This document shows, in pieces, positions 23,490 through 31,541 of a DNA stretch of 64,000 nucleotides (positions are counted from its first letter, which is position 1; the number at the start of each line of letters is the position of its first letter). The stretch covers positions 18,803 to 82,802 of the forward strand of contig CAIMQW010000093.1 in assembly GCA_903843705.1 (NCBI GenBank), in the 5' to 3' direction. Below the pieces are notes generated by a model. It worked only from the letters and a program-made list of their open reading frames with translations. It had not been told where the DNA came from and did no database searches. Position numbers and translations under genes: made by a program. This DNA comes from an uncultured Holophagaceae bacterium (GTDB taxonomy: Bacteria; Acidobacteriota; Holophagae; Holophagales; Holophagaceae).

Positions 23490-24541
23490 CGGAGGTATCC
23501 CTTCGCATGGGCCAGCTCGGCGTTCAGGATGCTGCCACCCGCGGCGCCGCGCTCCGTGTTGTGGCCCAGGAGTGCGAACTTGATGCCGAGGATGGGGCAG
23601 ACCCGCAGGCGGCCCACGTGGACGCTCATGCCTTCGTCGCGGTCCACATCACGGCGGACCTGGGGACGATCCTCCAACGTGTGGACATGGATGGGCACCG
23701 CGGGCGCCGAGAAGAGACCCAGTTGCTGGGGCTCGGGCTTCCAGGCCAGCCAGGCCTCGCGCACGGCGTCCAGGGAGGGGTTGCCCTTGAGCCGCACACT
23801 GACGGCCTCGGTGTGGCCCTCGATGACAGGCACCCGGTGGCACAGGGCGCTCACGAGCATGTCGGCCATCACCACGACCTTGCCGTTGAAGTGGCCCAGC
23901 ATCTTGGGGGTTTCCTCCTCCACTTTCGGCTCTTCGTTCCGGATGAAGGGGATGACGTTGCCCAGGATGTCCAGGCTCGGCACGCCAGGATAGCCAGCGC
24001 CGCTGATGGCCTGCATGGAGGTCATCATCACGGCCTCGATGCCGAAGGCTTCCTGCAGGGGCGCCAGGGCCATGACCAGCACGGTGGCGGTGCAGTTGGC
24101 GTTGGTGACGATGCCGCCGGTCCAGCCGTGGTGATGGCGCTGGATGTCCAGCAGGCCCAGGTGGCTGGGGTTAACTTCCGGCACCAGGAGGGGCACCTCC
24201 GGGGACATGCGGAAGGCCCCGGCGTTCGAGAACACCATGGAGCCCGCCTTGGCAAACTGGGGCTCGAGCTCCGAAGCCGGGCCGGTGTCGAGGGCGCTGA
24301 AGACCACTGGGGACAGGGCGAACTCGGGTGTGCCGTCGGCCATGATCTGGTCGCCCAGGCCACCGTAGGGCTCGCCATCCAGCCGCCAGGCGCAGGCGTC
24401 GCGGTAGCGCTTGCCCGCGCTGCGCTCGCTGGCCGCAAGGTGCTCCACCCTGAAGAGGGGATGGTTGGCCAGGCGGCGCACGAAGCGCTGGCCGACGACG
24501 CCGGTGGCGCCCAGGACGGTGACGGGGATTTTCGCGGTCAT
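23486..24541 (-). CDS. asd: Aspartate-semialdehyde dehydrogenase (archaeal/fungal-type signature)
   Basis: VLGATGVVGQRFVRRLANHP...SNAGAFRM...VTNANCTATVLVMAL...QAISGAGYPGVPSLDI. Confidence 0.93.
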   Translation of the reverse strand: MTAKIPVTVLGATGVVGQRFVRRLANHPLFRVEHLAASERSAGKRYRDACAWRLDGEPYGGLGDQIMADGTPEFALSPVVFSALDTGPASELEPQFAKAGSMVFSNAGAFRMSPEVPLLVPEVNPSHLGLLDIQRHHHGWTGGIVTNANCTATVLVMALAPLQEAFGIEAVMMTSMQAISGAGYPGVPSLDILGNVIPFIRNEEPKVEEETPKMLGHFNGKVVVMADMLVSALCHRVPVIEGHTEAVSVRLKGNPSLDAVREAWLAWKPEPQQLGLFSAPAVPIHVHTLEDRPQVRRDVDRDEGMSVHVGRLRVCPILGIKFALLGHNTERGAAGGSILNAELAHAKGYLR

Positions 24542-24544
24542 AGT

Positions 24545-25579
24545 TCAGTCTCCTAGAAAGTGCAGGGCCAGGCGGCGGTTCAGGTCTACTCCGGCCTCGA
24601 GGTCGGCCAGGCTAAGATGCTCGTCGAGGGTGTGCGCCACGGTGATGCTGCCGGGCCCCGCCAGCACCACGGTGCGGTCGGGCACCAGCACCCGCAGCGC
24701 CGGGGCGTCGGAGCCGAAGGGCATGGCCGCGTGCTCGAAGGCGGGCAGGACAGGATAGAGGTCCGGCGGCTCGTCCATCCGGAGGTCCACCGTGGCGTTG
24801 GGGGGCGCCAGGCGACGGACGTCGTCGAGGAAGGCGCTGCCAGGCACCAGCCGGGCCATGAGGTGCGCCTCCGCAGAGGCTGGCACCGAGTTGAGGGCTT
24901 CTCCGGCCCGCAGGAGGCCCAGGTTCCAGACTTCGGGCCCCAGCTTGGGATCCACGGCACGGGGCTGCTCGCGCAGGCGCTGCAGCCAGTCCAACAGCGG
25001 CCAGGTTGCGTTCTCGCCCAGCTTGGGGCTGCCGCTGTGGGCGGCCCGGCCGCTGCAGTGCAGGCAGAGGTGCATGGCGCCGCGCTGACCCGTGGCCAGC
25101 TTCAACTCCGTGGGCTCGCCATTGATGAGCGCCTTCAGGTCCTGGAGGCGGTCTGCCAGACCCAGGGCTGCGGCGGCACCGGTGCTATCCGTTTCTTCGC
25201 TCACCACCCCCAGCCAGGCGAAGCCGTCACGGCCTTCCGCCAGCAGGGTTTTCACCGCGCCCAGCTGGGCCACGATCTGGCCCTTGGCGTCGCAGGCGCC
25301 GCGACCCCAGACTGCCCCGTCCTGGAGGCGGGGCGGCAGGTAGGGGGGCACCGTGTCCAGGTGGGTGGAGAACAGCACCCGGGGCCGACCCCACAGGGCC
25401 AGCAGGTTCGTGCGTCCCGGACCCACGGGCTGTTCCACCACGGTGGCGCCCAACTCCTGAAGCAGCGTCCGGAGGCCCGACAGGCCCGCATCCTCCTGGC
25501 CCGAGGTGGTCTCGGCCGAGCAGAGCTCCACCAGCCGAGTGCTCAGCCAGGTTCGGAGGTCTGCGGGGATGGCGTTCAT
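24545..25579 (-). CDS. M20 family peptidase, candidate succinyl-diaminopimelate desuccinylase
   Basis: SAETTSGQEDAGL...FSTHLDTVPPYLPPRLQDGAVWGRGACDAKGQIVAQL...VVSEETDSTGAAAAL; first gene of lysine operon. Confidence 0.88.
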   Translation of the reverse strand: MNAIPADLRTWLSTRLVELCSAETTSGQEDAGLSGLRTLLQELGATVVEQPVGPGRTNLLALWGRPRVLFSTHLDTVPPYLPPRLQDGAVWGRGACDAKGQIVAQLGAVKTLLAEGRDGFAWLGVVSEETDSTGAAAALGLADRLQDLKALINGEPTELKLATGQRGAMHLCLHCSGRAAHSGSPKLGENATWPLLDWLQRLREQPRAVDPKLGPEVWNLGLLRAGEALNSVPASAEAHLMARLVPGSAFLDDVRRLAPPNATVDLRMDEPPDLYPVLPAFEHAAMPFGSDAPALRVLVPDRTVVLAGPGSITVAHTLDEHLSLADLEAGVDLNRRLALHFLGD

Positions 25580-25617
25580 AGCTACCTCGGCGTGCCGACG
25601 GTGCCTTCAGGAACGCA

Positions 25618-25815
25618 GTGGGAGGATTCCCGCCGCCGCGCCTCAGGCCCTCCGCGCCGGGTGACCAGCACGACAGCCGCCGGGCTTTCGCCTCAACGTC
25701 CAGGGGGCGCGTCGATGAGCCGCGAACCCTTCGGCGATTCTCCCCTTTCACACCGGGTCAGCAGGTTCATCACCCTCGCCGTGGCTACTGATGGGAACCG
25801 CTCCTCCATCGGAAC
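25618..25815 (-). promoter_or_regulatory. Lysine riboswitch (L-box)
   Basis: Minus-strand RNA: GATGGAGGAGCGGTTCCCATCAGTAGCC...GGTGTGAAAGGGGAGAATCGCCGAAGG...GAGGCGAAAGCCCGGCGGCTGTC...GGGAATCCTCC. GGAGGA/UCCUCC closes as a P1 helix, and the UGAAAGGGGAGnnUCGCCGAAG block matches the known L-box core. Sits directly upstream of the lysine operon. Confidence 0.92.
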
Positions 25816-25864
25816 GTCGAGTTTCCCACGGCTGGGTCGGTTTCTGCAAGCGCCCAGGCCCAAC

Positions 25865-26467
25865 TCAACCACCCCGCTGGGGCTTGGTCGGCACGAGGGC
25901 GTCGGCCAGGCGATGCACGTAGCCGCTAAGATCCGTGACGGCCTCCACAGCCTCTGGCGTGGTCCTGAGGAGCTGGAAGTAGCCCGTATAGGCCGCATAG
26001 GCGAGGAGGGCGCGCTGCCGGGCCTCCTCCTCGGAGAGGCCGAGGGCCTGTAAGGCCTCCCTGCCAAGGGCCAGACGACGCTCGGTGGCGCGGTGCAGGG
26101 TTGGCGCGACCCGCGGGTCCTGGCCCGACACCGTGAGCGCGGCAAAGAACTTCCCGTTCTCCACATCCTCGAAGGCCGCGAAGAGTAGCACCCGCAGCCG
26201 GCGGCGCGGATCCTGAATGCCGCCATAGCGGGCGGCCACATCCGCGCTCTGGTCCTGCTCCCAGGCCTCCAGCACCGCCTGGATCAGGTCGTTCCTGCTC
26301 TTGAAGTGCCAGTAGAAGCTGCCCTTGGTCACCCCCAGAGCCAGCGCCAGCGGCTCCACGGCCACGGCCTGCAGGCCCTCCCGGGCGAGCAGGTTTGTCG
26401 CCGCCAGCACCCAGGCCTCCCGGGAGAGGGCAGGGCTGGGGCGGGGCTTTTTCGGGGTTGGCGACAT
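25865..26467 (-). CDS. TetR/AcrR family transcriptional regulator
   Basis: SREAWVLAATNLLAREGLQAVAVEPLALALGVTKGSFYWHFKSRNDLIQAVLE. Confidence 0.93.
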   Translation of the reverse strand: MSPTPKKPRPSPALSREAWVLAATNLLAREGLQAVAVEPLALALGVTKGSFYWHFKSRNDLIQAVLEAWEQDQSADVAARYGGIQDPRRRLRVLLFAAFEDVENGKFFAALTVSGQDPRVAPTLHRATERRLALGREALQALGLSEEEARQRALLAYAAYTGYFQLLRTTPEAVEAVTDLSGYVHRLADALVPTKPQRGG

Positions 26468-26503
26468 GGGGTCCTTGACAGGCTTGGGACTCAGCCTACC
26501 ATA

Positions 26504-26535
26504 CCATACCGTATGGCAACCATACGCAACCGTAT
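26504..26535. promoter_or_regulatory. Candidate TetR operator region
   Basis: Perfect odd palindrome CCATAC-C-GTATGG (26504-26516) followed by ATACG-CAAC-CGTAT (26522-26535), in the divergent intergenic gap. Confidence 0.7.
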
Positions 26536-26553
26536 TGTCTTGGAGCCCATCCC

Positions 26554-27366
26554 ATGCGAAACCCTCTCCTCGCCGCCCTGGCCGCCTTGCTGCTCCTGGG
26601 TATAGGCTGCGCCACCCCTGAGACAATCCAGCGGCGCAGCAGCCTGGCCTCCTACCTGGGCGCCAAGACGGCCCCAGCCACTGAAGCCCCCGCGGGCCCC
26701 GTGAAGCTCCAGCTGCCTTTGCGCCTGGGCATCGCCTTCATCCCTGCCGAAACGGGTCAGCGGCAGGGCTCCCTCGTAGGGAACGCAGCCACCCACCTGC
26801 TCGCCTCTGGGCAGGAGCAGGAGCTGCATCAGCAGGTGGCGGACCTGTTCGGCCAGAAGCCCTGGACCCTGAGCTTCAAGATCATCCCGGCCCTCTACCT
26901 CACCAAGGAGGGCGGGTTCGAGGACCTGACCCAGGTGGCCCGCAGCTTCGGGGTGGACGTGGTGGCGCTGGTCTCGGTGGATCAGGTGCAGTTCAGCAGC
27001 CCGCGGTGGTATGCGTGGACCTACTGGACCCTCGTCGGCGCCTACATCGTGAAGGGCGACAAGAACGACACCACCACCCTGGTGGACGCCGCGGTCTACC
27101 ACGTGCCCTCCCGCACCTTCCTGTTCCGCGCCGGGGCCGTCGGCACCACCAAGGGCAGCTCCTCCTGGTCCAACCGGGAGGACGCCTTCCGCCAGCAGGC
27201 CCGGGAGAGCCTGAAGCTCGCCATGGGGAACCTCTCCGCCTCGCTGGATCAGGGGGTCGCGGGCTTCAAGCAAGACCTAGTCAAGGGCGCCCGGAAAGAC
27301 GTGCAGCTGGTGGACAAGGATGGGAACCTGCTGGGCAGCAGCAGCTATGACCCCACGCGCAAATAG
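26554..27366 (+). CDS. Predicted lipoprotein (possibly the rhombotarget lipoprotein family; unverified)
   Basis: Lipobox LLLLGIGC; no family confidently assigned. Confidence 0.75.
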   Translation: MRNPLLAALAALLLLGIGCATPETIQRRSSLASYLGAKTAPATEAPAGPVKLQLPLRLGIAFIPAETGQRQGSLVGNAATHLLASGQEQELHQQVADLFGQKPWTLSFKIIPALYLTKEGGFEDLTQVARSFGVDVVALVSVDQVQFSSPRWYAWTYWTLVGAYIVKGDKNDTTTLVDAAVYHVPSRTFLFRAGAVGTTKGSSSWSNREDAFRQQARESLKLAMGNLSASLDQGVAGFKQDLVKGARKDVQLVDKDGNLLGSSSYDPTRK

Positions 27367-27388
27367 CTCATCCCCTCCCGGAGGCTCC

Positions 27389-28066
27389 ATGAAGGCTCTT
27401 GGCTGTGTCCTGTTGCTCTGTTTCGGGGGTCTGAGCTGCGCCCGTATCTATCGGCCCGTCACCCTGGTACCTCCGCCAAAGCTGGCGGCCCAGGGCGAGG
27501 GTCTCTCTGGTTGGCTGGCGCCCCAACCCTGGGGGGACAACTCCCGCTATGAGCGAAAGGCCCACGATGCTAACCTCCGGGTGCTCGCGCTGAGCCTGGA
27601 GAACACTACGGCCGCCGGTGCGGAGATCCTCCGGTTGGACCTGCCCGATGGCGTCACCCCCCTTTCAGCGGAGGCCGCGGCGCGCCTGGTGAAGCAACAC
27701 AGCGGGGCCCACCTCCTCTATCCCCTCATCCCGGCCCTCCTCACTGCGGGATCCAGTGGCGGCGGGGGGGCCAGCGCCACCATCGGTCCCACTCCAGCCA
27801 TGCTCTTCGGCGCGATGGCCGTGGTGGGGCTGCTGGTGGGCCTGCCCAATATGGCGGTCGCCGCCAATAGCAACCGCCGACTGGAGCAATTCTTCCTGGC
27901 AGAGGCCTGGTCTCCTGGCCACCTGGAGCCGGGCCAGGCCCGAGGCGGCCTAGTCTTTCTCCGCAGCCCAGACCCCCACACGCCGCTCACGATCCGAGTC
28001 ATCACCCGCAGCGGGTCGGGAGAGCGGGCACTGGAATTGACCTGTCCTGGGTCCAACCCCCTCTGA
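27389..28066 (+). CDS. Predicted lipoprotein of unknown function
   Basis: [17 protein letters not shown] lipobox; internal Gly/Met-rich hydrophobic segment. Confidence 0.7.
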   Translation: MKALGCVLLLCFGGLSCARIYRPVTLVPPPKLAAQGEGLSGWLAPQPWGDNSRYERKAHDANLRVLALSLENTTAAGAEILRLDLPDGVTPLSAEAAARLVKQHSGAHLLYPLIPALLTAGSSGGGGASATIGPTPAMLFGAMAVVGLLVGLPNMAVAANSNRRLEQFFLAEAWSPGHLEPGQARGGLVFLRSPDPHTPLTIRVITRSGSGERALELTCPGSNPL

Positions 28067-28107
28067 GTCAGGGCCCAGCGGGGCTAGACTGGTGCTTCGG
28101 AGTGCCC

Positions 28108-28884
28108 ATGTCCCTCGTCATCGCCGGCAAGAGTTTCAGCAACCGCCTCATCCTCGGCACGGGCAAGTACAAGGATTTCGCCACCATGCAGGCCTGCTAC
28201 CGGGCCGCGCGGGTGGAGATGGTGACCCTGGCCGTGCGCCGCTTCGACCTGGGGGCCAAGGGCGAGGACAATATCCTGAACTGGATCCCCAAGGACATCG
28301 CCCTGCTGCCCAACACCGCGGGCTGCTACACCCGGGAGGATGCTCTGCGGGTGGCGCGGTTGGCCCGGGAAGCCCTGGAAACCAACTGGATGAAGCTCGA
28401 GGTCATCGGCGATCCCAAGAGCCTCTACCCCGACAACGAAGAGACCCTGGAAGCCGCCAAGATCCTCGTGAAAGAGGGCTTCGTGGTGCTGCCCTACGTC
28501 AACGCGGACCCCATCCTGGCCAAGAAGCTCTGTGATATCGGCTGTGCGGCCGTCATGCCCCTGGGCAGTGCCATCGGCTCAGGGCTCGGGGTGCAGAATC
28601 CCATGACCCTGCTGCTCATCAAGGAGGTGCTGGAGGCCTACCAATTGCCCATGATCGTGGACGCCGGCGTGGGCACAGCCTCGGACGCCGCCCTGGCCAT
28701 GGAGCTAGGCGCCGACGGCGTGCTGCTGAACACGGCTGTGGCCGAGGCGGGAGAGCCCACCAAAATGGCCCAGGCCATGGACCACGCGGTGCTGGCGGGA
28801 CGCCTGGCCTTCGAGAGCGGCCGCATGGCCAAGCGCCTCTACGCCAGCGCCAGCAGCCCCACCACTGGCCTGATCGGCAGGTAG
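28108..28884 (+). CDS. thiG: Thiazole synthase
   Basis: [16 protein letters not shown]...[23 protein letters not shown]...[25 protein letters not shown]. Confidence 0.95.
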   Translation: MSLVIAGKSFSNRLILGTGKYKDFATMQACYRAARVEMVTLAVRRFDLGAKGEDNILNWIPKDIALLPNTAGCYTREDALRVARLAREALETNWMKLEVIGDPKSLYPDNEETLEAAKILVKEGFVVLPYVNADPILAKKLCDIGCAAVMPLGSAIGSGLGVQNPMTLLLIKEVLEAYQLPMIVDAGVGTASDAALAMELGADGVLLNTAVAEAGEPTKMAQAMDHAVLAGRLAFESGRMAKRLYASASSPTTGLIGR

Positions 28885-28889
28885 GCGCC

Positions 28890-29516
28890 GTGCTGGTGTT
28901 CGACCTCGAGCCCCTGGAATGCCGCGTGCTCGGCTGCCTCCTGGAGAAGCAGCTGAGCACCCCAGACATCTACCCCTTGTCCCTCAACAGCCTGATGAAC
29001 GCCTGCAATCAATCCAGCAACCGGGACCCTGTGCTCTCGGTCGGCGAGGGCGAGGTCCAGGCTGCCGTGGACACCCTGATCCAGCGGGGTCTCGCGGAGC
29101 ACTGGCCCGGCCGCGTGGTCAAGATCGCCCACACCGCCAAGCCCACCTGGAACCTGTCCGTGCAGGAGGCGGCCCTGCTGGCGGAGCTGCTGCTCCGTGG
29201 TCCCCAGACCTCCGGCGAGCTGCGCACAAACACCCGGCGCATGTACCCCTTCCCAGATCTCGCCGAAGTCGAGGGCTGCCTGGCGGTGCTGATGGAGGCC
29301 GAGCCGCCGCTAGTGGCCCGCCTGCCCCGGGCCCCGGGTGCAAGGGAAGCCCGCGTGGCCCAGCTCTTGGCGGGTCCCGTGGAGACCGGTGCCACCCCCG
29401 AAGCCGCCCCCGCCCGCACGAGCCGCATGGAGGAGCTCGAGGCGGAAGTGAGCGCTCTCCGCACCGAGCTGGCCAAGCTCCGCCAGGCCTTCGAGGTCTT
29501 CCGGGACCAGTTCTAG
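28890..29516 (+). CDS. YceH family (DUF480) protein
   Basis: LEPLECRVLGCLLEKQLSTPDIYPLSLNSLMNACNQSSNRDPV. Confidence 0.93.
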   Translation: MLVFDLEPLECRVLGCLLEKQLSTPDIYPLSLNSLMNACNQSSNRDPVLSVGEGEVQAAVDTLIQRGLAEHWPGRVVKIAHTAKPTWNLSVQEAALLAELLLRGPQTSGELRTNTRRMYPFPDLAEVEGCLAVLMEAEPPLVARLPRAPGAREARVAQLLAGPVETGATPEAAPARTSRMEELEAEVSALRTELAKLRQAFEVFRDQF

Positions 29517-30595
29517 GGATTCAGACCTGGATAGTCCGTGTAGCCCTTCTCTCCGGGGGTGTAGAAGGTGGCCATGTCATAGGCGGCCAGCGGCGCGCCG
29601 GCCTGGAGGCGGGCCGGGAGATCTGGGTTCGAGATGAAGGGGCGGCCGAAGGCGATCAGGTCCGCCCGGCCCGCGGCCAGGTCCGCCTGCGCCCGCTCGC
29701 GGTCGTAGCCGCCACTCAGAATCAGCGTGCCGCGGTAGGCCTCCCGGATCTTCTGGACCGTCGTCGGCGCCACCGCGGGCGCGCCCATGGGGCTGTGGTC
29801 CACCAGGTGGAGGTAGACGAGACCCAGACCATCGACCTGCCGAGCCAGGGTGGTGTAGGCCACCTCGGTCTCCGCGAAGGGTGCGATGTCGTTGAACACG
29901 CCATGGGGGGACAGCCGGATGCCCACCCGGTCCTTCCCGATGGCAGCCACCGCCGCGGCAGCCACCTCCAGGGTGACGCGGCTACGGTTCTCGAGGGAGC
30001 CGCCGTAGGCGTCTGTGCGGGTGTTGGAGCCTGGATTGAGGAACTGCTCCAGCAGGTAGCCATTGGCAGCGTGGAGCTCCACCCCGTCGAAGCCTGCCTC
30101 CACCGCGTTGGTGCAGCCCTGGGCGAATTCCGCCACGACCTGCCGGATGTCCACATCGCTCATGCCCCGGGGCACGGGGTGCGGCTGCAGGCCCTGGGTG
30201 TCCGTCCAGATCTCCCCCGCCGCGGCCACCGCCGACGGCGCCAGGACCTCGGCCCCTACAGGCAGGTTGGCCGCATGGCCGATGCGTCCCGTGTGCATCA
30301 ACTGGAGGAAGAGGTGCCCGCCCTGGGCATGCACGGCGGCCGTCACCGCCTTCCAGCCCACCAGCTGGGCCTTAGAAAAGATGCCTGGAATGCGAGGGTA
30401 GCCGAGACCATTGGGAGAGGGCGAGGTGCCTTCGGTGATCAGGAGCCCAGCGCTGGCGCGCTGGCCGTAATACGTTGCCACCAGTTCCCCGGGGACGTTG
30501 CCGAGGGACCGGTTGCGGGTCATGGGGGCCATGACCACACGATTCGAGAGGGTGAGGGGGCCGAGAGGGGCGGAGCTGAAGAGGTCGCGACTCAT
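29513..30595 (-). CDS. Old yellow enzyme family alkene reductase / NADH:flavin oxidoreductase
   Basis: SAPLGPLTLSNRVVMAPMTRNRS...GFDGVELHAANGYLLEQFLNPGSNTRTDAYGGSLENRSR. Confidence 0.94.
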   Translation of the reverse strand: MSRDLFSSAPLGPLTLSNRVVMAPMTRNRSLGNVPGELVATYYGQRASAGLLITEGTSPSPNGLGYPRIPGIFSKAQLVGWKAVTAAVHAQGGHLFLQLMHTGRIGHAANLPVGAEVLAPSAVAAAGEIWTDTQGLQPHPVPRGMSDVDIRQVVAEFAQGCTNAVEAGFDGVELHAANGYLLEQFLNPGSNTRTDAYGGSLENRSRVTLEVAAAAVAAIGKDRVGIRLSPHGVFNDIAPFAETEVAYTTLARQVDGLGLVYLHLVDHSPMGAPAVAPTTVQKIREAYRGTLILSGGYDRERAQADLAAGRADLIAFGRPFISNPDLPARLQAGAPLAAYDMATFYTPGEKGYTDYPGLNP

Positions 30596-30657
30596 GGGGA
30601 TCTCCTTTCCAGAAGAGCACCAGAATAGTCACAAACTCAAACAATATGTTGGAACAT

Positions 30658-31104
30658 TTAATTTAGCCCCTCGGGCTTTCCTTCTAACAACGCCTGCACC
30701 CCCTGCTCCAGGTCGCGGAACTGCGAGGGTTCAGCCTGGAGGATCACCCGGAAGGGCCTGGGCGCCAGCTCCTCGGCCACCGCCCGCAGCACGGCCAGCC
30801 AGGTGATGCCATCGATGGGCGGGGCCTCCTGGAAGAGCCGGTCCGCGTCGAGGATCAGGAAGGTGCCCCCCTCAGGCAGGTCCGCGAGCGCATCCCGCAG
30901 GGCATCCCAGGTGCCCCCGAAGTGAGGGGGGAACTGGGCGGCGGCGGCCCACTCGTCCATGAGCCCGTGCCGGGTCCGCATGCGGGCGCCCCGCAACCAC
31001 CAGACCGGCCCCTTGTCCGCAGTGGCGTCCACGAGGGTGGCCGCCGAGCCGCGCCAGACCTGGATCAGGGGATCTCCGGGGGCCGGGTAGGCGAGGCCGG
31101 TCAT
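30658..31104 (-). CDS. Barstar family RNase inhibitor
   Basis: Barstar-like FPPHFGGTWDALRDALADLPE...LILDADRLFQE; adjacent to barnase-like RNase with ATGA overlap. Confidence 0.88.
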   Translation of the reverse strand: MTGLAYPAPGDPLIQVWRGSAATLVDATADKGPVWWLRGARMRTRHGLMDEWAAAAQFPPHFGGTWDALRDALADLPEGGTFLILDADRLFQEAPPIDGITWLAVLRAVAEELAPRPFRVILQAEPSQFRDLEQGVQALLEGKPEGLN

Positions 31105-31511
31105 TTCACCTCAAGGAAGGTTCGGTAGTGGTCGGTGGTGTACCAGGCCCGGCTGTCGTTGCCGGTCACCAGGCGCTCCGCGCCGCGATTGCGGCCCTCG
31201 GCCCGGGGCCGGACGTCCCACTCGCGATACTCGATGCGCTTCCGCCGGGCGTTGTAGCGGGGCAGCTGGCCCTCGTAGTTGCCGTAGACCCGCCCGCCCA
31301 CGAAGCCCGGCGGGGCATAGCCGTGCTGGCGGACATAGGCGAGGGTGTGGCGCACGTGGGCCGGGATGGCGTCGACCTGCACCACGGCCGTGGGCTGTAC
31401 CGGCGCCGGGGGTGCGGCGGGACCAGGACCACAGGCCAGCGCCGACAGGAGGACCCCCAGGCAGACCAGGCCTGCGGCCAGGAGTGCAAGGGTCCTTCGC
31501 CAACGGGTCAT
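31101..31511 (-). CDS. Exported barnase-like ribonuclease
   Basis: GGRVYGNYEGQLPRYNARRKRIEYREWDVRP...GAERLVTGNDSRAWYTTDHYRTFLEVK retains barnase-type Glu/Arg/His; N-terminal signal peptide. Confidence 0.88.
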   Translation of the reverse strand: MTRWRRTLALLAAGLVCLGVLLSALACGPGPAAPPAPVQPTAVVQVDAIPAHVRHTLAYVRQHGYAPPGFVGGRVYGNYEGQLPRYNARRKRIEYREWDVRPRAEGRNRGAERLVTGNDSRAWYTTDHYRTFLEVK

Positions 31512-31541
31512 GGGTCCTCCGGGGCTAGATGAAGTGTACCC

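Noticed and set aside
28067-28107. TPP riboswitch ahead of thiG
   Set aside because: Gap is about 40 nt and lacks the CUGAGA and ACCUGAUCUGG elements.
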